A stretch of 18,545 bases of DNA. Origin: Candidatus Eiseniibacteriota bacterium. GTDB lineage: Bacteria > Eisenbacteria > RBG-16-71-46 > CAIMUX01. The notes under the pieces were generated by a model that saw nothing but the letters and a program-made list of their open reading frames with translations, made no database searches and was not told the origin of the DNA. The stretch's first letter is position 1. Every line of letters starts with the position of its first letter. This document shows, piece after piece, positions 1 through 8,133 of the stretch. The DNA lies in NCBI GenBank assembly GCA_029569475.1, contig JAKQSZ010000010.1:1-18545 (forward strand), given 5' to 3'. A program made the translations under genes and the position numbers.

Positions 1-975
1 TCACGAACGACCCCGGCACCGGCCCGAGGTCCGGCCCACCCGTGCGCGATCTCCTCGCCGAGTTCGGGATAGACGCGTGCCCGCTCGCCCGAAACGTACG
101 CGGCAGGCGGCATCATACTGCCCAAGGACGCGAGCGCGTGACCCAACGAAGGAGCCTCCTTCTCCGGTAACCTCCATGCTCTCCCAGTCATTGGATGCAC
201 TAGTGAACCATACGATTGTACGTATTATCAAAGATCGGGTTCCATCTTTTTTTTCGTTTTTTTCTTTTTCTTCTTCGTCTTCGTCACCTCCTTCGTTTTT
301 CCCGTCCCCCGCCCCTTCTCCGCTCAGGGCTCGCCGCTCCTGCGGGGTGATCTCCGCGCCTGCCTGGTGCCCACCCGGGGACGCTCCAGCCGGTCGCGGT
401 TCCCCGACCGGTCGCGTTTCTCAGGCCGGTCATCGCTCTCGCACAACAGGCACGTCCCGATGATTCGTTCGCGCTCCAACCTGCAGAAGTGGGGCGCCAA
501 CATGCTGGGGACTTTGACCACCACGGTCACCTTCTTCATCGCCGATAGCGGCTGTCCGGCTCCGCTCGCGATAGCTCACTATCGTGATCCGCGTCTGACC
601 TTCACTGACCGCATCCATGCTCAGGGAAGGCAAGAGCACCTGCTGCGCCGTCTCCAGGAGAACTCGGGACGCAGCAGGTGCCAGCTCCGAAATCGGCATG
701 ATGGACGACAACTACTCATCCCGGTCGGAACGAGGACCGTCGTCGATCATCTCTCCATCTCGTGGAGAAACCGCCGCTCGGCCGTCTCCCACGCCGATCT
801 ATCTTCGACGGCCCCTGCAATTCTGCCCTTCGGCTCCGGGTCGGTCCGGAATCGCGTCGCCGAGTAGGGGCCCGACCCGGGGTACCTGGACGTGGTGGTA
901 GTGCCGACCAACGAGTTTCCTCCACCGATCCGCAGTGTCCGGCGACCTCAGCCCGGAGTGAGAGGACAAATGCCC
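1..975. other. Intergenic region, no convincing gene
   Basis: This 975-base stretch lies downstream of the propeller gene that ends at 976 on the minus strand. Open frames exist on both strands, but they are rich in Arg, Ser and Pro, have no recognisable domain and overlap one another, as expected of GC-rich noncoding DNA. The only standout element is the pyrimidine tract near 240-330. A short inverted repeat (CGATAG, 4-base loop, CTATCG) lies near 570-586 without a U-run, so it is not a clear terminator. A decayed gene cannot be excluded. Confidence 0.5.
240..330. repeat. T-rich homopyrimidine low-complexity tract
   Basis: Nearly every base on the plus strand is C or T, with T-runs of up to about eight in the first 60 bases; only a handful of purines interrupt it. 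The AT-rich first part contrasts with the GC-rich surroundings. On the minus strand it reads as purines and includes AAGGAGGTGA, a perfect Shine-Dalgarno string, but no recognisable gene follows. The role is unknown: replication slippage, a structural element or a remnant are all possible. Confidence 0.6.
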
Positions 976-3393
976 CTATCGCACGACGATGAGCCTTCCC
1001 GACGCGCCCGCGGCTCCGCGCGTCAAACGCACAAAGTATATTCCCGAGGGAACGGCTGTGCCGTCGTGGGCCCGGCCGGACCACGTCAGTTCCCAGGTCA
1101 GGCGATCGAGCTGCCGGGACGCCATCGCGGCCACCCCGGCGCCTTGGAGGTTGTAGACCGCGCCAGCGGGAGGGATGGATCCCTCGCTGGAGGGGCCAGC
1201 TCGGACGGCGAGCACTACCTCTGAACCGCGGACACTTACCGGTGGGGTCAGAAGCCGAACCTGCAGGCCTGGACCCAGGTCCTCCCGCAGCCACGCGGAG
1301 CGGCGGTGGGGCGCATCCTCGTCCGCGTCCACGGATGTCGGATCGACGAACTCGGCATTCAGGATCATGCTGGCCCGGCTGGCGACAGTGAAACCCCTGG
1401 GGAAGGCAGCGATGCACTCTGTTCCGCCCGTCCAGCAGAGATCGATCGATTCCCAGTTGGCACCGCCGTCGGACGTCATCCACACCACCGGTTCCAGCAG
1501 GTTGCAGGCGTAACCGACCAGGTCGTCCTCGAAGTCGATCCTCGCAATGTAGTCGGCGACCACGCGCTGCCAGAGCGCGCCGCCGTTGGTTGTCCGGAAG
1601 ATGCCGGAGAGGCCGCCCGCGATGCCCTCGTTCTCCGAGAACCAGTGCATGTCGCGAACCATGTCGGTCTGGAGGCCGGCTCCGGTCACGTCACTCCAGC
1701 TCTGTCCGCCATTGGTGGTCTTGTAGACCTTCGGACCGGACTCGCCGCCTGCCGCGAATCCGGTGTTCTCGTCGATGAAGGAGACGCACTCCATCCGCTG
1801 GGACGTGGGTATGCCCGTGCTCGCCCGGAACCAGGTCGCCCCGGCATCGGTCGAGGAGTACACGGCGTTGATGTTGAGCCCGCCGTAGACCGCGGCGTAG
1901 CAGCGGATCGGGCTCGCGAAAACAATGTCCATGGCATATCCCACATAGGTGGGGAACAGCAGGTGGCTGGTCCAGGTCGCGCCTCCGTCGGTGGTGCGCT
2001 CCACCCGGCTCTGACCGCCGCTCGCCCACCCTCCGACGATTCCAAGCTGGTCATCCCGGAAGCAGATCGTGGTGGGTGTGATGCCGTTCGGCGCGGAGGG
2101 CATCTCTTCCCAGGTCCTCCCTTCGTCGGTGGTGTGCATGAAGAGGCCCGGCTCATTGCCGAAACTGGGCGATCCGCCGGCGATCCCATGTCCTCCGGGG
2201 AGCGAAGCGATCGCGCCGAAGTTCACGCGATGCCCGTCGCCGGGCGCTCGGGTGAAGTTGGTCCAGTTCTCCCCCTGGTCGTCGCTCCACAGAAGATCGC
2301 CGTCCGTGCTGACCACGATCAGCCGGCCTCCGGCGGGGCTCGTGATGGCGGTGTAGCCTCGGGTCACCGGGCGGGAGTACAGGTGAGTCCAGTGCAGGCC
2401 GTCATCCTCCGTCCACCAGATTTCCGCTCCTTCCGCCTCCGAGATCACGAACCGCCGGTTGGAGTCCACAATCAGCGCCTCTTCCTGGTAGATCGGAGAG
2501 TCCCCGATCTGGCCGTGCCGCTCGAACCAACTGACGCCGCCGTTGGTTGTGCGGTAGGTCGTGAAGTCCACCAGGATCCAACCGTTCTGGTCATCGAGGA
2601 ACTGGATGTCGCCAGGAAAGAAGTTGTTCTCGCTGGCGCCGGGAACCGCCGTCCAACTCGCCCCGCCGTTCGTGGTCTGGCGAAGGAGCAGGGAACCGAT
2701 GACATATCCGTGGTCCGGCGTCTTCCAGAACTGGTCGTCGATGTTACGGTCGCTGCCGGGGCCGTTCAACGGGACCCAGCTTGCGCCCTGATCGCCGGAC
2801 CGCAGGATCTCGCCGCGATCGCCGACCGCGGACAGGAGCCCCCCGTCGATCCAGGACAACTCGTTGAGCGTCTGGGTCGAGGGATTGGCGACGGCAGTCC
2901 AGGTCGCGCCGCCGTCCAGCGATCGATAGATGCCCGGGTGCTCTCCCACCGCCAGGAGGTGACCGGGACCGAGGACGACGAGGTCCTTCAGGTCCTTGGG
3001 AAACACGGGCCAGTTCGTAAGGTCCGTCCAGGTGCTGCCCCCATCCTCGGTGGTGAGGACCGTCCCACGCAGGCCGACCGTGTAGCCGCGGGAGGCGCTC
3101 TCGAAGGCGACGCCGGTCAGTTCGTTGCCCTGGGGGCGTGGGTTGCCCCAATGGAACTCGAAATCCTGCACCGCTCGTGAGGTCCCGGCTGACGCGAAGG
3201 ACATCAGCGTGCATGTCAGGAGTGTGCAGGGCAGCCACCGGAGTCGAGGCTGCACGTCCGCAATCCGGAGGCGCGATGGCCTCGGATACGCGGGGTCAGC
3301 GGGCCATCCGGGAGGAAACCTGAAGACGATACGGGCGGACAGCCAGAGGCCGGATATGAGGGCAGCGAGGCCGGGTAGCGGACGATGGAACAT
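976..3393 (-). CDS. Secreted Ycf48/BNR-type beta-propeller protein with FlgD-like C-terminal module
   Basis: The protein has 805 residues. The start at 3393 is preceded by GGAGG about ten bases upstream. A hydrophobic stretch ending in Ala-rich sequence near residues 53-74 could be the signal peptide, so a downstream start near residue 47 is also possible. The body carries about thirteen Asp-box repeats of the form S/T-x-D-x-G-x-T/S-W (for example TTEDGGSTW, SLDGGATW, TTNGGQSW, TSDGGANW), enough for two propellers or one very large one. The C-terminal ~60 residues contain W-S-G-R-A-H-D-G, PSGIYFVRL and the ending GRLIVVR, resembling the FlgD/T9SS-associated beta-sandwich of exported proteins in FCB-type bacteria. 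Plant and cyanobacterial Ycf48 assists photosystem II assembly, but in such bacteria the repeat is a generic binding scaffold; a ligand cannot be named. The next gene upstream on the same strand is the subtilisin-fold protein, 546 bases away. Confidence 0.88.
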   Translation of the reverse strand: MFHRPLPGLAALISGLWLSARIVFRFPPGWPADPAYPRPSRLRIADVQPRLRWLPCTLLTCTLMSFASAGTSRAVQDFEFHWGNPRPQGNELTGVAFESASRGYTVGLRGTVLTTEDGGSTWTDLTNWPVFPKDLKDLVVLGPGHLLAVGEHPGIYRSLDGGATWTAVANPSTQTLNELSWIDGGLLSAVGDRGEILRSGDQGASWVPLNGPGSDRNIDDQFWKTPDHGYVIGSLLLRQTTNGGASWTAVPGASENNFFPGDIQFLDDQNGWILVDFTTYRTTNGGVSWFERHGQIGDSPIYQEEALIVDSNRRFVISEAEGAEIWWTEDDGLHWTHLYSRPVTRGYTAITSPAGGRLIVVSTDGDLLWSDDQGENWTNFTRAPGDGHRVNFGAIASLPGGHGIAGGSPSFGNEPGLFMHTTDEGRTWEEMPSAPNGITPTTICFRDDQLGIVGGWASGGQSRVERTTDGGATWTSHLLFPTYVGYAMDIVFASPIRCYAAVYGGLNINAVYSSTDAGATWFRASTGIPTSQRMECVSFIDENTGFAAGGESGPKVYKTTNGGQSWSDVTGAGLQTDMVRDMHWFSENEGIAGGLSGIFRTTNGGALWQRVVADYIARIDFEDDLVGYACNLLEPVVWMTSDGGANWESIDLCWTGGTECIAAFPRGFTVASRASMILNAEFVDPTSVDADEDAPHRRSAWLREDLGPGLQVRLLTPPVSVRGSEVVLAVRAGPSSEGSIPPAGAVYNLQGAGVAAMASRQLDRLTWELTWSGRAHDGTAVPSGIYFVRLTRGAAGASGRLIVVR

Positions 3394-3939
3394 CGTGAAA
3401 GGACCTCCGGTGCGAGAGCGGATGGTTCAGGCGCCTTGCGTCTCTGTCAAGAGGACCGGCTTACCGGGACGCGAGGACGCCGGTGATGGAGCCGGTCTCG
3501 GCAATGCGGTCGAGAGACGAGCCGTGACGCCGCGCGCCGGCAACACATCCAGTCGGTAGGCGGATCGGTTTGATACATCAGGCGTTCGGCTGAGGAGGGG
3601 ATCAGCCCGGTCGGGACGGACCACCGGGTCCGAATGGGCGACACAGACCGCCCGCTATCGCCGTCGAACGGCCGGGGGATCGGGAAAGGGACAGCGGAGC
3701 ACGCGGTCGAAAACGCCCACCACCTCTTTCCACCCAAGCGGGGGCGTGTGCGCGACCGTGCCGCGCGGAGGCGATCGAACTCACTACGGCCACGTTCCAG
3801 GATCATGGACCCACCACGAACGCGCACCCGTTTGGATCGCGCGAACGGCCGGGATCCCGGAAAGGAGCGGCCCGACGCAACGAGGGCCTGGTCAGCAGCC
3901 GGCAGGTGTCGCTGTGTGAGAGAAAGCTGCGCCCGGTCC
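3394..3939. other. Intergenic gap between two minus-strand secreted-protein genes
   Basis: No gene is supported in these 546 bases; the open frames here are Arg/Pro/Ser-rich and match nothing recognisable. The spacing suggests the propeller gene has its own promoter, but no convincing -35/-10 pair was found. No strong terminator hairpin was seen directly after the stop of the subtilisin-fold gene. Confidence 0.5.
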
Positions 3940-5937
3940 CTACCGGAGGACGACCAGCCTCGCATGCGCCTCCGCCGTACCGGTCTTCAGTCTGCAGAAG
4001 TACATGCCGGGGGGCATCCGGCGGCCGGCGCCGTCCAGGCCGTCCCAATGGGCCGACCGCAGTCCCGGCAGGAGAGGACCTTGCAGGATGGTGCGGACGA
4101 GGCGCCCGCCCGCATCGTGCATGCTCAAGGTAGCCGGACCGGGCGCCTCCAACGCGAACCATATCGTCGTCGCGCGCGAGAAGGGATTGGGCCAGCTTCT
4201 GAGCAGAAGACCCGCGGATGGCGTCCGCGGCGGCGGCGTCGTGGTCGTGCCCAGGCTGAGGACGGCCGCGTAGGCGTCGATTACGCCCCAGCCGTAAGCG
4301 TTGTCCTCGCCGGAGGGACCTTCATCACGAGCCGTCTCCATGAGGATCCGCTTGATCGCGTCGACAGGAAGGTCAGGATCGACCGCTCGCAGCAACGCGA
4401 CCACGCCCGCGACATGAGGGGCCGCCATGGCGGATCCGCTCCAGATCTCGTAACGCCCGCCCGGCACCGAGGAATACACCTCGACTCCCGGCCCACAGAC
4501 TTCCGGCTTGATGCGCAGCGTTTCGTCCGCGGCGCAACCGCTCGGCCCACGGCTCGAGAACGACGCGACTGGATAGGGAAACTCGAAGTTCGAAGCGTCG
4601 ACGGTTCCCACGGAGAAGGAGTTGTACGCGGCGGTCGCCCGGTCCGCCGGGGATCGGACCGAACCCGGAGCCGGGCCGTCGCCGCCCGCGGCCCAGATCA
4701 GGGCGACGCCGGCCGCTTCGCAGTGGTCGATGGCCGCCCACCAGCGCGAATCGCAATCCGTGTAGGGGGGCGATCCGCCCATGAATTCGTTGATTCCCCA
4801 GGAGTTGACGACCACGTCGGGGACATCGTCGATCGTCTCGGGGTCGCCGTCCGGGTCGGCAAACCACTGGAGGCAGTCCATGATGTCCACATCGAACGGG
4901 TGCCCAGGTCCCTGATCGATCGCGTTGGCGGCGATCCACTGGGCGCCCCAGGCGACTCCGATCGTGTCGTCCAGCGCCCGACCGGCCAAGGTGCCGGTGA
5001 CGTGCGTGCCATGGCCGGTCCGGTCGACCGGGGACTGGGTGTTCGTTGCCAGGACATCGTGCCAGCACTCGCGCCAGTCATGGCCGAAACGGCCGCGCCA
5101 GCGGTCCTGCAGGGCCGGGTGGGTCCCATCCACCCCGGTGTCCAGAGATCCCACCAGCGCGCCGGCGCCGTTGACCCCGAGTTCGTACCAGACTCTCGGC
5201 GCGTTGATGGCGCGCAGGCCGGGGGGCACCCCGATTCCCCGCGATTCGCCTGGCGAGACCGCCACGCGCGCCGAGGGCGCCATGGGCGCGCTGGGATCGA
5301 AGTCAGCGTCTGCTGATGGCGTGTCTGGCCCGAAGTCGGTCTCCAGGAACGGGGCCGTCGTCGTCGACTCTCCCGATGGATCTCGCACGCCATCGACCAC
5401 GATGGCGAGCTCCGCCTGGGCCTCCAGCACGTCGGCGTGCGCCGCCAACCCCTCGATGGCGGGGGCTGTCCCTTGTACCGCCACCGCGTTGACGATCCAG
5501 TAGGGCGTGCACGTGGCCACCTCTCCCCCATCCACCAGATCGCGCACGGAGCGCAGAAAGCGTTCCTGCCCGGTCCGGGCTTCCGCGCGCAACGCCGTGA
5601 CCACCCGGCGATGCCGTTCCTGTCTGCCGGCGCCTTCGATCGTTAGCGCCTGGTCGAGCAAGGCGACCTCGATCTGCCGCCGGAGCAGAAAGAGCGCGGT
5701 GACCATCTCCCCTGGAGGAAGTTGCTCGAGAGAGGCGCGGAGTCCGGGAGAAACCGATCCCGCGCGTGCTTCCCCCGCCGCTGAGGCCAGTCCGATGATC
5801 GCCATGAAAACGGCCATGCTGACGACAATGGTGGTGGCGATGATGGCGGTCCCTGGTCGAGATCGGGGAGTCGTTACTGACGACGGCGGGAGCGTTGCGA
5901 GTCCCGCGCCCGCTGCTGAGGCATTGGTGTCCTTCAT
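3940..5937 (-). CDS. Secreted subtilisin-fold (peptidase S8) protein, probably a pseudoprotease, with FlgD-like C-terminal module
   Basis: The protein has 665 residues from the ATG at 5937, which has GGGAGGGG five bases upstream; an upstream in-frame start at 6057 lacks this support. A hydrophobic helix near residues 30-52 is the signal peptide. Residues ~60-185 look like a prodomain. The S8 core spans ~240-560: Asp266 in SLDTGVDG and His309 in TGHGTHVTG are intact. The oxyanion-hole Asn of AAGN is Gly419 (AAGGDG), and the nucleophile motif G-T-S-M-A is G-S-A-M-A, so the catalytic Ser is Ala503 (codon GCC at 4429-4431). Known S8 enzymes need both residues, so hydrolysis is probably lost while the fold, including APHVAGVVALL, is kept. 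A Thr/Pro linker leads to a C-terminal beta-sandwich with WPNPF, WDGLDGAGR, PPGMYFCRL and the ending RLVVLR. It is divergent from the BNR propeller gene at 6259. A binding, scaffolding or decoy role is inference. Confidence 0.9.
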   Translation of the reverse strand: MKDTNASAAGAGLATLPPSSVTTPRSRPGTAIIATTIVVSMAVFMAIIGLASAAGEARAGSVSPGLRASLEQLPPGEMVTALFLLRRQIEVALLDQALTIEGAGRQERHRRVVTALRAEARTGQERFLRSVRDLVDGGEVATCTPYWIVNAVAVQGTAPAIEGLAAHADVLEAQAELAIVVDGVRDPSGESTTTAPFLETDFGPDTPSADADFDPSAPMAPSARVAVSPGESRGIGVPPGLRAINAPRVWYELGVNGAGALVGSLDTGVDGTHPALQDRWRGRFGHDWRECWHDVLATNTQSPVDRTGHGTHVTGTLAGRALDDTIGVAWGAQWIAANAIDQGPGHPFDVDIMDCLQWFADPDGDPETIDDVPDVVVNSWGINEFMGGSPPYTDCDSRWWAAIDHCEAAGVALIWAAGGDGPAPGSVRSPADRATAAYNSFSVGTVDASNFEFPYPVASFSSRGPSGCAADETLRIKPEVCGPGVEVYSSVPGGRYEIWSGSAMAAPHVAGVVALLRAVDPDLPVDAIKRILMETARDEGPSGEDNAYGWGVIDAYAAVLSLGTTTTPPPRTPSAGLLLRSWPNPFSRATTIWFALEAPGPATLSMHDAGGRLVRTILQGPLLPGLRSAHWDGLDGAGRRMPPGMYFCRLKTGTAEAHARLVVLR

Positions 5938-6258
5938 CAACCCCTCCCAATCGGGTTGCGGTCGTGGGCGGCCTCTTCCGGTGAACGGGGGTGGGATCGC
6001 TACCGGCGCTGTCTCGTTCTGCTCCGATCTTCCGCGATCTGGACCAGCCTGGCGCACAAGCCGCGGGGCTCGGAGTTCTTGAATTCTACCACGGCGCGGT
6101 CCGTGGAGCTCTCTTGAACAGGCTACGTCCGTCTCGCAACACTATTGCTTCCACAACCTGGAGGTTTGAAAGAGTTCTCCCGCCGGACGCCGGGGGCGTA
6201 TCATGGTACGCGGAAGATTCGACCCGCAACCCACCCCGGAAGGCAAGAGGAGGTCGAC
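5938..6258. promoter_or_regulatory. Divergent intergenic region between two secreted-protein genes
   Basis: These 321 bases must hold the promoters of the minus-strand subtilisin-fold gene and the plus-strand BNR propeller. An inverted repeat, CCACGG with a 6-base loop and CCGTGG, occupies 6089-6106 and could be an operator or hairpin. On the minus strand TAGAAT (near 6082-6087) resembles a -10 box beside it, without a good -35. On the plus strand AGGAGG sits upstream of the ATG at 6259. Exact promoters are not established. Confidence 0.4.
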
Positions 6259-7713
6259 ATGCGCACCATGCTTCCGCCGCTGCTGGCCATGCTCCTGGTG
6301 GCACCGCTCACGGCACCCGCCCAGTGGCAGCCGGAGGTCCGGCTGACCAACAACACGGCGGAATCCATCACCTGCTTCAACAACGCGCGCGGGATCGCGA
6401 CCTCGGGAACCGCCGTCCACGCCGTCTGGCACGACAGCCGCGACGGCGCGCCCGAGATCTACTACAAACGGTCCACCGACGGCGGCCTCACCTGGGGTTC
6501 GGACAGGCGGCTGACCCAGGATGGATCCTGGTCGGAGCGCCCCTCCGTGGCGACCTGCGGTTCGGTGGTGCACGTGGCCTGGTATGACGGCCGCCTCGGG
6601 CCGCCTCGCATCTTCTACAAGCGCTCCCCGGACAACGGCGTGACGTGGGAACCCGATGTCTGCCTCACGCCGGACGCCGGGGTCGGCTACCATCCTTGTG
6701 TGGCCGCCTGCCGTTCGATGGTCCACGTTGTCTGGACCGACATGAGCGCGGGGCCGCAGATCTATCATGCCCGGTCCACGGACTTCGGGGTGACCTGGGG
6801 CGCGGCACGGAACATCACGCCGGACGCCCCCGCCGCCGGCAAGAACCTCGCGGCGGTGGCTGTCGCCGATTCCATCGTGCATGTGACCTGGACCGACTCC
6901 CGAAGTGTTCCGCGGATCTACTACACCCGGTCGAGCGATCATGGAGTGACCTGGGAACCGGGCCGAGGGATTACGCCCATGCCGTCCCAGTTCGCCTCCG
7001 TGGCGGTCTCGAGCGCCACCGTCCATGTCGCCTACGCGGACTTTCGCGAGGGGGAGGGATCGCCCAGGATCTACTTCACACGGTCCATGGACAGTGGGAC
7101 GAACTGGTCTACCGAGACGCCTCTGGCGGAGGCCTTCGCTTCCTGGTACCCATCCGTGGCGGCGGCCGGCGCGACGGTGCATACGATCTGGCTCGACAAC
7201 CGGCACGGTGACGTGTCGGAGATCTACGCCCGCAGCTCGCTCGATGACGGGATGAGCTGGGGACCGGAGACCAGGCTGACCACGCACCCGGCCGAGTCAA
7301 GGGAGCCCTCGCTGGCGGTGTTCGGCAACGAGGCGCACGTCGTGTGGAACGACGACCGCGACGGCAACTGGGAGATCTACTACATGCGCGGCGCCATGGC
7401 CGTCCTGGGTCTGGAGGGGGGAAGGCCCGGCGGCGCCATCTCAAGCCTCCTTCAAGTGGGCCCCAACCCGAGTGCGGGACCGGTCCTGCTTCGCTATGAA
7501 CTGCCCTCGAGTTCTGAAGTCTTCCTGGAGGTCTTTGGCCCGTCCGGCGCTCGGGTCTGTCGTCTGTCCCAAGGTCCGCAGGCGGCGGGCCTGCACGAGA
7601 TCCGGTGGGACGGACGCGATGCGATGGGGCAGGCGGTGCCATCGGGGGTGTACCTGACTCGAATCGTGTGCGATGGAGTATGCATGTCGGGACGGGTGGT
7701 CGTCGCGAGGTAG
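6259..7713 (+). CDS. Secreted BNR/Asp-box (sialidase-like) beta-propeller with FlgD-like C-terminal module
   Basis: The protein has 484 residues. The start at 6259 follows AAGAGGAGG at good spacing and opens a clean signal peptide (MRTMLPPLLAML...APA, cleavage near residue 22); the longer frame from 6145 lacks this. Six full blades each carry I-Y/F-Y-x-R-S-x-D-x-G-x-T/S-W (KRSTDGGLTW, KRSPDNGVTW, ARSTDFGVTW, TRSSDHGVTW, TRSMDSGTNW, SSLDDGMSW), each preceded by V-x-W-x-D-x-R; a seventh half-blade (NWEIYYMRG) closes the ring. This is the BNR-repeat family often annotated as exo-alpha-sialidase, but I see no convincing sialidase Arg triad plus Tyr/Glu pair, so enzyme activity should not be assumed. 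Residues ~400-484 hold a module with GPNPSAGPV, RWDGRDAMG, PSGVYLTRI and the ending GRVVVAR, like the two minus-strand neighbours. It is probably exported and surface-attached or released. Confidence 0.9.
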   Translation: MRTMLPPLLAMLLVAPLTAPAQWQPEVRLTNNTAESITCFNNARGIATSGTAVHAVWHDSRDGAPEIYYKRSTDGGLTWGSDRRLTQDGSWSERPSVATCGSVVHVAWYDGRLGPPRIFYKRSPDNGVTWEPDVCLTPDAGVGYHPCVAACRSMVHVVWTDMSAGPQIYHARSTDFGVTWGAARNITPDAPAAGKNLAAVAVADSIVHVTWTDSRSVPRIYYTRSSDHGVTWEPGRGITPMPSQFASVAVSSATVHVAYADFREGEGSPRIYFTRSMDSGTNWSTETPLAEAFASWYPSVAAAGATVHTIWLDNRHGDVSEIYARSSLDDGMSWGPETRLTTHPAESREPSLAVFGNEAHVVWNDDRDGNWEIYYMRGAMAVLGLEGGRPGGAISSLLQVGPNPSAGPVLLRYELPSSSEVFLEVFGPSGARVCRLSQGPQAAGLHEIRWDGRDAMGQAVPSGVYLTRIVCDGVCMSGRVVVAR

Positions 7714-7761
7714 CCTGTCGCGGAGCGGTCCGCGCCGGATCCGGGCTACGCTGGCGGTGGA

Positions 7762-8133
7762 TCAGTGCCTTCCCCCATGGTGGTGGCTGCATGCGCTATC
7801 CAGGGTGACCGTTCGGAGCGAACCCGCCTGGAATGCGGCCATGGTGGCTTCGGCTGTCGGTTGATCCGCGAAGTAGACCTGGATGCCGGCGGCGAGCAGC
7901 TTGCTCAGCGCGCCCGCGCCGATTCCGCCGACCGCTATGGCGTCGATCGATTCGCCGCGCAGGGCCGCGAGGGGCATGCACATTCCGTGGCCGTGATGCT
8001 GGTTGGCGTTCGGGATCGTCCGGCAGGTCCCGGCTTCGAGATCGGCTAGCAGGAACATCGGCGCCGACCCGAAGTGTGCGCAGACAGGACTTTGCAGGCC
8101 GAGGTCTCTCTCGATCGGAATGCACAGAGTCAT
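7762..8133 (-). CDS. NifX/NifB-type iron-molybdenum cluster-binding protein
   Basis: The protein has 123 residues, the usual size for stand-alone members of the dinitrogenase iron-molybdenum cofactor family. Signs are the N-terminal strand MTLCIPIE, the HFGSAP motif at 20-25 (family HFGRAP-like), the His/Cys patch HHGHGMC at 46-52, AIAVGGIGAGAL at 65-75 and a His-rich tail (CSHHHGGRH). The family binds or carries Fe-S or Mo-Fe clusters. Outside nitrogen fixers its members are common in anaerobes beside DUF134 proteins or MRP-type ATPases, with poorly known roles. Its ATG overlaps the stop of the upstream DUF134 gene by one base (TGATG) and has GGGAGGAA five bases upstream, so the two are translationally coupled. 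No nif genes are present, so nitrogen fixation is not implied. Confidence 0.9.
   Translation of the reverse strand: MTLCIPIERDLGLQSPVCAHFGSAPMFLLADLEAGTCRTIPNANQHHGHGMCMPLAALRGESIDAIAVGGIGAGALSKLLAAGIQVYFADQPTAEATMAAFQAGSLRTVTLDSACSHHHGGRH

Noticed and set aside
282..300. TCACCTCCTT string resembling the 3' end of 16S rRNA
   Set aside because: The upstream bases do not match the conserved GGCTGGA and no rRNA sequence precedes it; it is chance within a pyrimidine tract.
1306..3180. Long plus-strand open frame (624 codons) inside the propeller gene
   Set aside because: It is the antisense shadow of the 805-residue propeller gene: no domain, Arg/Gly/Val-rich, while the minus strand shows clear repeats and a signal peptide.
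3634..5316. Long plus-strand open frame (560 codons) opposite the subtilisin-fold gene
   Set aside because: Composition is typical of GC-rich antisense frames and no motif is seen, whereas the minus-strand frame contains an unmistakable S8 core.
6259..7713. Calling the BNR protein a true sialidase
   Set aside because: Asp-box repeats alone mark a propeller; the catalytic Arg triad and Tyr/Glu pair of sialidases were not identified.
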